From Brachynemurus nebulosus (lineage: Eukaryota; Arthropoda; Insecta; Neuroptera; Myrmeleontidae): a stretch of 64,000 nt of DNA. The stretch's first letter is position 1. Each line of letters opens with the position of its first letter. The stretch spans positions 11,238,305 through 11,302,304 of the forward strand of contig JAPWDM010000006.1 of the NCBI GenBank assembly GCA_035578155.1. The letters run 5' to 3'. A model generated the notes under the pieces. The model ran no database searches. It was not told where the DNA came from and saw nothing but the letters and a program-made list of their open reading frames with translations. A program made the position numbers and the translations under genes. This document shows, in pieces, positions 46,080-57,269 of the stretch.

Positions 46080-48619
46080 TATTTGATATCACTCAGAAGC
46101 AAGTATTAAAGATTAGATTACTTCTTAAACTTCTATTTTAAATTGAATAAAATCCTAGCAAATCGGGTCAGTTAAAACTTACTATACAATTCGTTTGAAT
46201 CAATTTTTGCTTTTTTAATTTTCAAAAGACAATTTTCATTCACAAACGTTTTAGTTTTTGTATACTTACTTTATGGCAATTATTAATATTTCAAAAATAC
46301 AAACAGAAAATGTTAAAAAGAAATTTAAAGTAAAGTGAAGTGTTTTTTTTTTTTATATTTTCATCAAAAAGGAAAAAATTATTTTCTTCAAAATTTTCTA
46401 TCTATCGCGTCGCACACAGAGAGAAAAAAAATTGTGTCTTTATTTTTCGCTTTTTCCTCTCTATACTTTGCTTAATAGCAAAAGTATACAATTTACCAGA
46501 GCTACTGTGATCTTTTCACATTTTAAAAAGCAGGCAGCAACAAACACAAAACAGAATTGCCGTGTATCATTTACAAAAAATAAAAAAAAACACTGAGTTT
46601 GCCTCAGTTTTGTTCACTCAAGGCTACTTTGTTTTGCCCCGTACTCGCTACTAGCGTTGCGTCATATCCGCTATTATAAAAATACACAACGCTGATGATG
46701 GTAACATGAAACGAAAACAAAAAGGTCGCGTTTCTATGGCCGTGCCCGATTCGTTTCGCTACTCCCGGCGAGCCCTACACTAGTTGCTACTTGCCCTATG
46801 CCAGGAGGCACACACGTCATAATACTGTGTAATTTTAACAAAAACAAAAAGCGGCATAACAGCATTTTTTTTTAGTGTTCTGAACTGAAATTAGTAAAAT
46901 TGTCTGTCACAGGTAGAAAGTTAAAATTTTTGGGCTATTTATGACATTCTTTCGCATTTTACACAAACATTGTGTTATTTGTATGTTGTTCAAAAACAGA
47001 TTAATATTTTAATTCCGTTAATATTTTCATTTAACACAAACATTAAATGTTACATTAACACAGGATTGAGTTACTTATTTTACACAAAAATTTTAATCAC
47101 TAGTTTTTTTTTTACGCAGAACACAAATTTTTTCACTGTGCAGGTAGAAAGTTAAAATTTGAGTCCCAGTATTACTGACGTTCAATATTTCTGTGTTTCT
47201 CACACATTTTATACACATTTTCGGAGTCCATTAGAATTTTTAATTGTAGAGAGGGGGTTACGAACCAAAAAGTTTGAGAACCACTGCGCTGAGTATTTCA
47301 AAAATGTGTTGTGAAAAATTAAAAATGAAAGCTTGTTAGAGCACGAATTCAAAAATGTATAATTTTTACTTATTTTTTATAAAAATTTTTACAAAAAAAA
47401 GCCTTAACTATTTCCGGAAGTGTCATCTAGAAAAAATTGAAAAAAATAAAGAAAATAGATTATGCAACAGTCATCAGAACTGTATTTTGCTTTCATAATC
47501 CAGAAAATGTTAAAGTTGTTCGAAGAAAAGTCTGTACCATCCTGAAATATACAAGAAAATAATATCTACACATGTTGATTAATTCGCTACCTAAATACCT
47601 CTGTTTCTTTTTGGTAAGCGTTTAGATATGTTCGTTTTGAAATTAAGAATTTATTCGACCGGGGGAAATATTTTATCTATACCCAACATAAGTTCCATGT
47701 CAAATCCATGAAAACAATTGTTTGTATGGAATACTGTTTGCGCCGTTATAATTTGCACTTGACGATTTTTTTTTCTAAATATAGAAAACTTGTGACAGTG
47801 TGTAAACACACGTATATGGAATAACCAAAACACACATGACCATAGAATTTTCAAATAAATCATACTTTTTTCGGTATGTCCAATACTTTCGCTTACATTG
47901 TGTACCTATGTAAATATACCTGGGTAGGTACTAAAGTTAGCAAAGCTCTGTTTTTCTATACGTTTATGTGTGTGATGTTTTTTAAAAGCTTTGTGATGTT
48001 TTTACTTTTTTTTTAAAAAAAAAAAAAGGTGGTAAAAAGTATCTAATGTCATCCATCTCTAGCAATAACAAAAACAAAAAACAAAGATGTGTGTTTGTAA
48101 GCGAAACGTTCGTTAAGTTAAAAAACAAAAAACAAAAAAAACGTTGGTAAATCGACGTTTAGGTTAGGTCAACTTACCTATTCCGTTGATTAAAAAAGGT
48201 CAGTCAGGTGACTTTTCCGCACAAAATCAGGGTGAACACAAATTTTTGGAATCGTATTCCACATCGGTTGAATTTTGTTCGCCTCCAGAATAGGAGATGC
48301 TAGTGTCAAAAATCTAAAATTTGGTTCTCTTTAAGGTCTGTTTTTTTATTATTCGCTTGATTGTATCGCAAATAAAAACTAAAACTGAATCTTTTATCGA
48401 AAAATTTTTTTGGTCTTTATATCTTCAAAGTTTACGCCAAAAGAAATTCACTTTTGCATTCCAATTTGGTCAAGAATAAAAAATATGTGCATTTTGATTT
48501 GAAAATTTTTTCAGTTGAATCACTGAAAAACCTAAATATGATCGGAAAAATCAGGGGAAGCTACAGAAATTTCCTTTTTAAAAAAAAAATTGCAGAATTT
48601 AATAGATTTCGAGCGTTAT
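46080..48619. other. Gene-free stretch with repeat fragments
   Basis: 46865-46960 is a family D fragment (TTTAGTGTTCTGAACTGAAA). CAGGTAGAAAGTTAAAATTT occurs twice, near 46910 and 47142. 47185-47285 ends with CGAACCAAAAAGTTTGAGAA and CCACTG, the right end of the hAT MITE type at 27054. 46620-46820 is GC-richer (GTACTCGCTACTAGCG, CCCGGCGAGCCC) without a recognised gene. Confidence 0.45.
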
Positions 48620-48945
48620 TTCACGTTATTCCATATTTTTGCTATTAATAAATAAAACACAACTTGTTTGATACTTAATGGTCATATTGATCGAAACATG
48701 TCATAAGAATTTAACACAATAAAAGTGGTATTTTTACAAAGTAATAGATTTGAGCGTTACTTTATGGTATTCCATATTTGTAAATAATAAACAAATATTT
48801 TACTTTGCAAAATACCACTTTTATTTTTGAAACTGTGACAATATTGTTTCAAAAATAAAAGTGGTATTTTGCAAAGTAAAATATTTGTTTAATATTTGTT
48901 TATTATTTACAAAGTATTTTATTTATATTAATAGCAAAAATACAT
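48620..48945. mobile_element. Foldback repeat with a 45-bp perfect inverted repeat
   Basis: Arms 48789-48833 and 48846-48890 are exact reverse complements of 45 bases around the 12-base spacer 48834-48845. The stem extends outward: ATTTGTAAATAAT on the left pairs with ATTATTTACAAA on the right after an 11-base duplication (AATATTTGTTT). Still further out, TTTTTGCTATTAATA at 48637 pairs with the block near 48927. Arm words AAAAGTGGTATTTTGCAAAG recur at 60325. GGTCATATTGATCGAAACAT at 48680 is hammerhead-like. Confidence 0.8.
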
Positions 48946-49344
48946 AGAAGAGCAACTGCTGTGACACAAATGATTTTCTAATTATTTATTTCGAAATTGA
49001 AATTTAATTATTCGCGAAAATATTGTGCTTGAATCATTATGTTTATCTATCTGTGTAGATGTATCTAATTTCAGAACAGGTGTCAACAATAAATAATTCT
49101 TATTTAATAGGGGGTTGGCGGGGGCAGGTGACTGCGAACTGACTCCATCATTCAGAGTTCATTCAGAGTAGTTGTATAATAAAATGTCAATTTTGTAATT
49201 AGTTGTTATTTTATATTTGAAAGTACAGGTGACTGCCGTACAATATCCTATTTGTTATTCTCAAATAAAATTCATATTTGATAACCTCATCATCTTAACA
49301 GTTGGTTTTGTATCCCATGGGAACCTTTAATTGTAAGTAGGTAG
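48946..49344. other. Gene-free AT-rich stretch
   Basis: Nothing recognised beyond a G-rich word GGGGGTTGGCGGGGG near 49111. Confidence 0.35.
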
Positions 49345-49354
49345 TCGTGCAAGT

Positions 49355-49510
49355 AGTAATTAACCGCTAGTAACCAGAGCAGTAACAGTTTTAACCAGGT
49401 TATTGTTAACCCGATCTGATTAATGGCAATAAATAACCAGTTGAAACCTGTTATTGCTCTGGTTACTAGCGGTTAATAGCCAGTTGAAACCAGTTCGGAC
49501 ACCTCATGAT
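49355..49510. mobile_element. Foldback element, family I, copy 2
   Basis: AACCGCTAGTAACCAGAGCA on the left is mirrored by TGCTCTGGTTACTAGCGGTT on the right; arms are about 30 bases. The inner AGCCAGTTGAAACCAGTT and AACCCGATCTGAT words are shared with 35439-35590. Confidence 0.7.
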
Positions 49511-50430
49511 ATCACAAACCGACCGCTCAACGCTTGGCCCCTGAATTTAGGCAATCGTGTATACGTATCCAATCGCCCGACTATCTACTATTGTAACTAT
49601 AACTTGTAAACTGATTTCTGTCTGATGCCTGAATTGAATAACGCCCAATCTGTTAGGAAGCTAATCTTTTCTCGGTGGAAGCTGTTTTCCTGGCGTTATC
49701 TGTACCAACTTTGTTTACAATGATTACATAACATGGTGTATGAAAAAGATTGATATCAACCTGCAAATTGTTATTACTTAACTGCGATTACAAAATAAAT
49801 ATCACTGCCCCCGGGCAACCACCACCGCCACCACAAATACCGTCACAAACCCACATCTTCACCGTAATGACTATTGTAATTAATTTAATTGAAACAAATG
49901 AATAAGACTGTTTATCAATTATTTATAACAAAAGTACACACGATCCGTTTTGTTTTGCATTTGTTATTATTATTTATCGTTACTGCATTTTTTTTTTTTT
50001 TTGTTTTTTTGTAAACATTATTCTCTAAAAACATGGATTGTTTACATATTATTTTTGCGACGTCGACTGTCGATTGTTATACGATACGTCATTTTTATTG
50101 GAGCGATTTGACTTAACGATTTGTTTGCACCGCAGTACATACATAGCTTACCTACCTAGAATGCATGTGGAAATAAAAATGAAGTATGTATCTAGTTTTT
50201 TGTTTTTTTATTTCTTATTTTATTGCTCTGACACTATCGTAAGTTTATGAGTGAATGATTTGTGTAAGGGAAACTAGGGTGTTTTTTTTATATCCTTTGA
50301 TGTTTCGACTTTGTATCATCCCTGGATAATTACAGGGTTTCATCTATTAGGATGATTTTGAAAAGACGTCAGTACAATTTGAATTGAAAGCAAAAAAAAA
50401 AAAAAAAATATTATGATTAAAAATTTTTTT
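49511..50430. other. Gene-free stretch
   Basis: Starts with a family I-like tail (GGCCCCTGAATTTAGGCAAT at 49538). A C-rich patch CCCCCGGGCAACCACCACC lies near 49808. Poly-T at 49988-50002. The frame at 50038-50250 is not recognised. Confidence 0.35.
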
Positions 50431-50489
50431 TTTTTACTTTCCGGTCCAAATCTTAATCAGACCAGTTTTGGCATATGTGGTTGCCATGA

Positions 50490-51235
50490 GGTTTTTGACG
50501 TTTTGGGGCGTAATGAACTCAGAAAACTAAAAATCTGGGTGAAAATATCTAGAAATCTATTGAGGTGAGAGAAATGAAGCCTGGCTCAAAGTAATTCTAT
50601 ATATGAGATAATAAAAGAAGCAAAATTTTGTCACATTTCAATCAGCGGTTCTGGGATTATCGTTATTTTTAAATTTTTGGAAAAATCTAAAAATTTTGTT
50701 TTTTTCTACTTTTCTTCAGACCTTGTATGTGAATATCGATGAAACTTTTACGAAAGTTATAATAAAAGGTCCCAGTTATTTTAAGGGCAAAATGTTCCCA
50801 ATAAATCACGTGACTAAGTTCCTTATCTTTCTTGCCAAAACTGAAAAATTTCCTACTCACCGGGTCTTGACACTTGGAGGCGTAGGGAACCCAGAAATCC
50901 AAGATTCCGGGTTGAAATACATCGAGATCTACTGAGGTGAAAGAAATGAAGCCAGATTCAAAATAATTTTATATATCGAATATTAATAAAAGAAGCAAAA
51001 TTTTGTCACATTTATGTTAATCTGTGGTTCTGAGGTTACTGCCTTTTATAAATTTTTGGAAAAATCGAATAATTTTGTTTTTTTCTACATTTCTTCAGAT
51101 CTTGTGTATGAAAATTGTTGAAACTTTCACGAAACGTATAAAAAAAATCCCAATTATTTTCAGGGTAAAATGTTCCGAATAAATCACGTGACTAAGTTCC
51201 TTATCTTTCTTACCAGAACTAAAAAAATTCCGTCT
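50490..51235 (+). repeat. Tandem duplication, ~372-bp period
   Basis: Two adjoining units share TGAGGTGAGAGAAATGAAGC (50561) and TGAGGTGAAAGAAATGAAGC (50933), AAAAGAAGCAAAATTTTGTC, TTTTGGAAAAATC and AATAAATCACGTGACTAAGT (about 50802 and 51179). They differ by substitutions and small gaps, so the duplication is not recent. Frames 50696-50935 and 51170-51370 share NHVTKFLIFL..T from this repetition; I see no known family. Confidence 0.8.
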
Positions 51236-52216
51236 TACCAAAGCATACTTTCAATTTCTACAATTTCCTGCAGTTTCCCTTCAAAATTCCAGATGAAAAT
51301 CAGTGTAGTTACTTACGGGGACGACTGCAAACACATACTTACCAAATCCCCATCTCCACCCACATCATGATAAACTTATAATGTATAAATAAAGCATATT
51401 ATTTTGGGATTGTGATATTTCTGACCAAAGAATCAGTGTTACCGTTACGAAAAGTGGTGCATCTATCCTCCCCCCGCCCCAATATTACCCTATACACACA
51501 TCATATACTACTATATTATTAAGTACATATATGATTCATAATACATATGGGGGTTGAACGTCATTGCTCCTCGTATGATAAGGGAAAATAATATTTTGAT
51601 AAATATTACTCATTACAGTGCTCATTTTATAGATTTATGTTTATAGTAATGCGCGCCCCCTATAACTGATGGCGACTGATGGCATCGCACCATATCGTAC
51701 CTATATGTTGTGTATGTTTGTTTATGAAAGCATACATTTACTTTATGTTACATAAATAACAAATATTGATACAAATATACTTATGTGTGTGTATACATAG
51801 GTACATCACTACACCTATTATTTTATTGGTATACATTACACGTTGTCTGTCTGTCTGTCTGTCTGTCTCGATGCGACGCGCTGGCAGGTTCGCGAAGTTC
51901 TGATAAAACATGTCGCACATAAATATTATCTACCAGAGGGGGGCGAGCGGGAGATTGCAAGCAACAAATGAATACGTTGTTCGAAGACAAAGTGTTATTT
52001 CAAAGTTTAAACACAACTATTTTTCTTTGTTTACAAATCGTAGGACTGGGTGGTTAAATGTACTAGGGAAGCGTTAGTGATTTTAAGTTTCGAAGTGTTT
52101 CGAATAGTTTCTGAATATGGCGTTTCTGATTCATTTTCGAATAGAGTTGTTACGGAGTTTGGACTCCGATTCTAAAAAATTGACATTTTTTATTCGAGTA
52201 ACATGTATAATGATCA
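51236..52216. other. Gene-free stretch with (GTCT)n
   Basis: (GTCT)6 at 51844-51868 followed by CGATGCGACGCGCTGGCAGG. C-rich word at 51470-51480. Otherwise AT-rich with TATATGTATG words. No gene recognised. Confidence 0.45.
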
Positions 52217-52224
52217 TCAGGGCC

Positions 52225-52421
52225 CAGTGGCGTGGCTAGGCGTGGGCGGTGTGGACCCACGCCTACAGCCTCGCACTTAAAGGGGCCTCGCAAGTAACTG
52301 TTTTTTTTTTTTTTTTTGCTTGTCGTCTAATTTTTAAGACAGAAATTTTAAAAAGAAAAATAAAGGAAGCCTCGCAAAAATTATCTTACCCACGCCCCAT
52401 TTTCGTCTTGCGACGCCACTG
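52225..52421. mobile_element. hAT MITE, CAGTGGCGT ends, perfect 8-bp duplication
   Basis: Starts CAGTGGCGTGGCTAGG and ends CTTGCGACGCCACTG, with TCAGGGCC exactly duplicated on both sides (52217-52224, 52422-52429). 197 bases with a poly-T core and GCCTCGCA blocks near both ends. The CAGTGGCGTNGC terminus is a common hAT MITE end in animals. No coding. Confidence 0.9.
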
Positions 52422-52554
52422 TCAGGGCCCCACCTGCCTTTTTTGTTTCACGTATATGATACAGGTGTCAGAGAGAGTCCGGTCTCAGAAAATTTTATAT
52501 CGTTAAAGAGTTGCTGATGAAGAATTTTGTGGTAAGATAATCCTTTCTGAGTGC

Positions 52555-52745
52555 TGCTAATAAAAATTCAGGGTGGCGATCGACCTGGAAAACCTGGAAA
52601 TGTCAGGGAATTTCAGTCGGAGTCAGGGATTTTTTCAGTCCGCTTTTCGAGAGCGTCCATTGATAATCGACGACCCTTTTTTTTGCTCTACGTCCTGGAA
52701 TTTTATTCAGCGTCAGGGAAAAGTCAGGGAATTTTAAAATTGGTC
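52555..52745 (+). repeat. 'Cctggaa..tcagggaat' repeat
   Basis: GGGTGGCGATCGACCTGGAA leads into ACCTGGAAATGTCAGGGAAT, GAGTCAGGGATTTTTTCAG, CGTCCTGGAATTTTATTC and CGTCAGGGAAAAGTCAGGG. TCAGGGA occurs four times and CCTGGAA three times within 190 bases, giving a short interrupted minisatellite-like repeat. The 71-codon frame here (52551-52766) is a by-product. Confidence 0.55.
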
Positions 52746-54026
52746 TTTAATTTCAAACGCCCATAGATTGGAGTTATAATTTTGGACTACAGAATTACGT
52801 TACCTGGAAAATTACTAGGTTTAGACCAGTAGATTCAGGCGTGCTATCACTTTTTGGGGAAACACCACTGATTGATGTATTTTTTGTGCTTTCCCATGCG
52901 AAAATCGAGAAAATTGATTTCAATAGGATCACTTTGTCTTGACATTGTCTACTCTACAAGAATAGGTAAATCACAACTGCGCAACACTTAAAAATAAAAA
53001 AAAATAAAAAGAATAAAAAACTTGACATACTGGACCAATTAAAAAACTGACGGCGGACAAGATAAAAATTTAAGGATTTCCGAAATATCTTCAAAACCCT
53101 AAAAATAAAGAAATCACCAAAATTTAAAACTATACGTTTTTGAGTGATTAGATAATCATGTTTATGTTTGTAAACGGTGTACTTTTTTCACAGATTTTCG
53201 AAACCCAACATCCTACGTCGAAACCCAAGTATACTAAATGGATATTTTCGAAATTTGTTTATTGTTAAGTTCCTGACACGATTACCGTTAATTTTTATTT
53301 TCGGTATTATCGAACTGTCTCCTAAATATTTTAGACGGACAATCCTGGAAATTGATATCAGGATTTTCTTTTTATGACCGCAGGCGAATCGCTTCGGAAT
53401 TTTGGCTTCAACATAAATAACATCGACACATTTTCATATTAAAATAACTGCTTCCTCAATTTTGCCTTTCCCAAAATGTCCAACTCCGATTTCGATCTCG
53501 ATTTCGAAACGACAGACCATCTTCAAAGACCACTCTATTTAATTTATGACAAATCCATACCCGTAAATTTTTTCCGAGAAGAAGTATTTTAACAAAGCAT
53601 TAATGTTATTGATGCTAACCATTTTACACATAAATCAATTTTACCGGGCCCTTCAAAAAAAAAAAAAGAGAAATGCACCCCCCCTCCCTCCTTCGCCCTC
53701 ACTTCCCGGTCGCTATTATTACTATATTTAACCGCACGCATTTCTATGCCAGCGTATGGTATACGTGGTGAAAGCGACGATTTCCTGACATTTTTATTCA
53801 CGCGTTGAAAAAAAGTTTACTTTCTTTTTTTCGGTCTTTCACCACTAAAAGGTTTGATGATGGGAAATAATTTTTATTTTTGGCGAAGGAGGAAATCAAA
53901 GTGAAAATACATCTTATACAAACACACACACACCGACACACGCAAGGTATTGTGTTTATGGACGGACCCCCCCCCCCGGCCCATGCCCGGTGATGTTGTA
54001 GGTGTGTGCGGCGTTTGCTTACTTAA
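52746..54026. other. Gene-free stretch with poly-C tracts
   Basis: Poly-C at about 53677-53693 and 53967-53978 (twelve C). The 53177-53377 and 53589-53801 frames are not recognised. No repeat ends seen. Confidence 0.4.
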
Positions 54027-54139
54027 TTAAGGGGGTATTCTAGTCTAGAGGCTCGATTTTCAGGTGATTTTACGGGCATAATAAAAAAAAAAAAGAAAAA
54101 ACAGTAAATATTTTTAGAATCCATTTTTTTAACAGTTTT

Positions 54140-54540
54140 TAACTTCCCATAGGAAGTTATTGTAATGGGTCTGATTTTACGAATCGCTAATTTTGACATA
54201 TCTCCACGTTTCAAGGTCACTAAAATCCAAATCCATCGTTTTTAGCGTGATGTCTGTGTGTGCGTTCGTTAGTTTGTTCGTTCGCGAATTTTTTTTCGTC
54301 TCGCATATCTCGAGAACAAATGATGATGTCAACTCCGGACTAATTTCATTAGATGCGTAATCAAAAAATGAAGACCGGATAAAGTTTTCAGCAAATTCGG
54401 ATTAGCGGTTTGTTTTTTGTGGTAAAAAGACTTAATTAAATTTATTAAGATAACATAGATTATATGGATTTTTTACCATAACATTATTAGATAATGGCCT
54501 AAAGACCTTCCTTGATGTTAAAAACGCCAGTATTAATAAG
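54140..54540 (+). mobile_element. Insert 1: 'AACTTCCCATAGGAAGTTAT' repeat
   Basis: Begins AACTTCCCATAGGAAGTTAT (an internal palindrome ACTTCC/GGAAGT) and contains TTTTGACATATCTCCACG and TCTCGCATATCTCGAGAAC. It is absent from family A copies 1, 2 and 4. Its right side has no matching inverted end, so it may be a retroposed or truncated repeat. Confidence 0.65.
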
Positions 54541-54972
54541 AATGTATAAAAATTTAAAAAAATTCAAAAGTGAAATCGGTAGAGGCCGGCAAAGTGGGGA
54601 CCAAAAAAAAAGGTGTCTCCTGGTTGACGTGATTCCAACTCTCCTGGTGAACTGAAACATAAAATTTTAGTTAATTCTTAATAAACAAGGATTTAGAATT
54701 ATTTGAACGTAGCCGATTTGAAAGAATATTTTTTTCACAAAATGGCATCCATTTTAAAAAAAAAAAAATATTTATTTTTTCATCTTCTTTTTCAACTTTG
54801 GGAATTTTTTAAAAATTGTAAGAAAACAAAATTCCAAAAACCCCTACGTCGGACCAATTTTAATAATATTAAGAAGGTCTGTATCAAATTTCAAGTAAAT
54901 CGGTGCATTAGAACTTGAGATATCATGTTAACCGTATCCAAAAAAGTAGTTTCGAGTAATTTATATTAAAAA

Positions 54973-55677
54973 GTAGCCGTACCCGCGATGTCGTTCGCGC
55001 AAAGCATTGTTATAAACTCAATGAGAAGTATGTAAATGTAATAATTATACAAAACTTGCAAAGAGTAATAATTTTTGTGTAATGCATGCACATGCTCAAA
55101 ATAGTTTTCTGTTTTCCCGTGGAAATGAGGAATTTTCCCGGAGTAAAAAGTATCTTAAATGTTGACCCAAGTAATAGGTTATCACCACACCAAATTTCAT
55201 CAAAATCCATCCGATAGTTTTTGCGTAATACGTGCACATGCACAAAATGGTTTTTCTATTTTCCCGTAGGAATGAGAAATTTTCCCGGAGTAAAAAGTAT
55301 TTTAGATGCTGACCCAGGTAATAAGTTATCATCACACCAAATTTTATTAAAATCCGTCCAACAGTTTTTGCCTAATGTGTGCACATACTCAAAATGGTTT
55401 TTCCATTTTCCCGTAGGAACGAGAAATTTTCCCGCAGCAAAAAGTATTTTAGATGTTGACCCAGGTAATAAGTTATCATCACACCAAATTTCATTAAAAT
55501 CCGTCCAATAGTTTTTGCGTGATGCGTGAACAGACAGACAGACAAAAATTCTAAAAATCGCTGTTTTGGTATCTACATCGATAACTGTTTTACAATTTAC
55601 TTTTTATCAGTACAATTTTCAAAAAAATATTCCATGTACAGAAATGGCCTCGTTACAATTTGATTATATGTATAGAT
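54973..55677 (-). mobile_element. Insert 2: repeat with 147-bp tandem units
   Basis: Opens AGTAGCCGTACCCGCGATGT, then about 3.5 tandem units with period 147-148 (TTCCCGT at 55113, 55261, 55408). Each has TTTTCCCGTAGGAATGAG, GAAATTTTCCCGGAGTAAAA, GATGTTGACCCAGGTAATAA and ATTAAAATCCGTCCAATAGT. It closes with AACAGACAGACAGACAAAAA (55529-55548). CCAAATTTCAT-AAAATCCGTC followed by ACAGACAGAC is a common arthropod repeat ending. Frames across it read the same repeat on both strands and are not genes. Confidence 0.75.
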
Positions 55678-55863
55678 GTGAATTTAACACTGAAAAGATA
55701 CACGGTAGTACATAGGAAAAAATAACCATAACTCCGAAAATAATTCGAATTTTCGTAAATCCTTTTAGAAGCTTATTCTTAAAGGTCTAAACTTTAAAAA
55801 TATGAAAAAAAAAAACAAAATATCGATTTTTTCGAATTTTTATACTAGAATACACCCCCTTAA

Positions 55864-57269
55864 TGTAGTAATAAAAACGGCCACAGCAGGCTTATTTTAA
55901 CAATACCTACGCACGTTAGAAATGAAAAGCTCTGCGTTATAAATGTGCGTTAGTTATATTAAATGGTTAGGTACAGGAAGAAAAAAGACATAAAATCAAC
56001 CTCGAAATTGTAGAAAATAGTCGTTTTGTATACAGCTCTACCAGTTTCATGCTGCCTTTTTTTGTTGCCTTCTTTGCCGGCCATATGTGCGTGGGTACAT
56101 ATTTGCCGTGCCAGTAAACGCTAAAAGCAATATTATTCACCCATAGAATTATATTGTATTATTGTTAATTTACTAGAAATTTGTGTTTGCTTTTTTCAGT
56201 TCGGTATTATTATTATTATTGGAATCTGTTGAATGACGGGCGGTAGGACATCTGGTGTTGAAATATCAGACTAACCTTTTTGACATCTCCTCCCCGCCAA
56301 AAAAAAATTTGTCTGCTTCGGACTTGTGCCAACTCAAAATTGTTTTAATATTTATCACTTTTTCTTCATATTACACTGATTACTGTATTACAAAATTGAT
56401 GTTAACACATTTTTTCGTCAGGTGCTTTTTAAACCCCACCCATCTGACAGATTCCAATACCGGATATTGTGGCGTAGTAAAGGCCAAATAATCCCTTCGG
56501 GGTTATTGGGGAGCGGAATTAACACACACGGACCCAGCAGTTTCGCTCCGCCAACCAGTAGAGAATAGAGGTTAATTCACTTTTCAACAGGTGGCACTGT
56601 GTGTTTGATTTTTTGATTTTATATATTTTATCGTAATTCGATAATTCTGTGTGACATAATTAATAATTATGCCACAATATCAAATCTGTGATTCTATAGT
56701 AAACTCAAACGGAATTCCTACACTTGATTGTATACTGACTTAAACCAAAAAATAAAGAAATTGTTGAAGAAATTCATCCCTTATTGCAGGGGTTTTCAAA
56801 TTTTTCTTTTAAAAGGTCAAACTGTAATTGATTTTTTTTTACTGAAGCTTCGAGATTTGAGGGAGTAGTTGATCTCCTAGTCGAATTTATAAATTTTAAA
56901 TCGGGATAAAGCCTAATCGAATAATCATATCCTGAAAGTAAGTCACATTTTCCGAGCGAAATTGACCATTTTTATCGAAAAAATGAAAATTTTGTACTTA
57001 AAATATTCAAATTCCACCAATAGATGTGATTCATAAAAAAAATTGAACTTGTTGACGTCATTACGTGGGTATACCAAACTATTTAAACGCTTCAAAACTC
57101 GTAAAAGCCCATTTACATCGACACAATTCTAACATCAACCATATCTAACTCGCTCTCTGACTAGATACCGTCGAACACGGAGTGCGGTGTGATGTGATCT
57201 ATAATACATTACGTATTGTGGCTACCACATCTGTTATATACTATGTTGTTTGTCTACAAAGTTTACACA
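55864..57269. other. Gene-free stretch with a GC-rich structured patch
   Basis: 56435-56600 stands out: CCAAATAATCCC/GGGGTTATTGG form a hairpin (56484-56510), and GAGCGGAA/TTTCGCTC another. GTGGCGTAGTAAAGG (56470) resembles a pol III A box, but no convincing B box follows. Could be a SINE head, an RNA gene or an exon fragment. The remainder is AT-rich. Confidence 0.35.

Larger units (their letters stand above)
54027..55863. mobile_element. TTAA element, family A copy 3, interrupted twice
   Basis: Intact ends: TTAAGGGGGTATTCTAGTC at 54027 and CTAGAATACACCCCCTTAA ending at 55863. Compared with copies 1 and 2, two foreign blocks interrupt it: about 54140-54540 after TTTTTTTAACAGTTTTT, and about 54973-55677 between TTATATTAAAA and TGAATTTAACACTGAAAAG. 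This copy has the best-preserved terminal inverted repeats of the family. Confidence 0.85.

Noticed and set aside
51844..51868. (GTCT)6 as a CRISPR-like or regulatory repeat
   Set aside because: Simple tetranucleotide microsatellite with no spacers.
55010..55511. Three overlapping frames with repeated FPVG-RNFP or LLREN-SF words
   Set aside because: Both strands are open because of the 147-bp tandem repeat; not a repeat protein gene.
56470..56560. tRNA or tRNA-derived SINE gene
   Set aside because: There is an A-box-like word but no convincing B box (GGTTCGANTCC), and no cloverleaf can be drawn.
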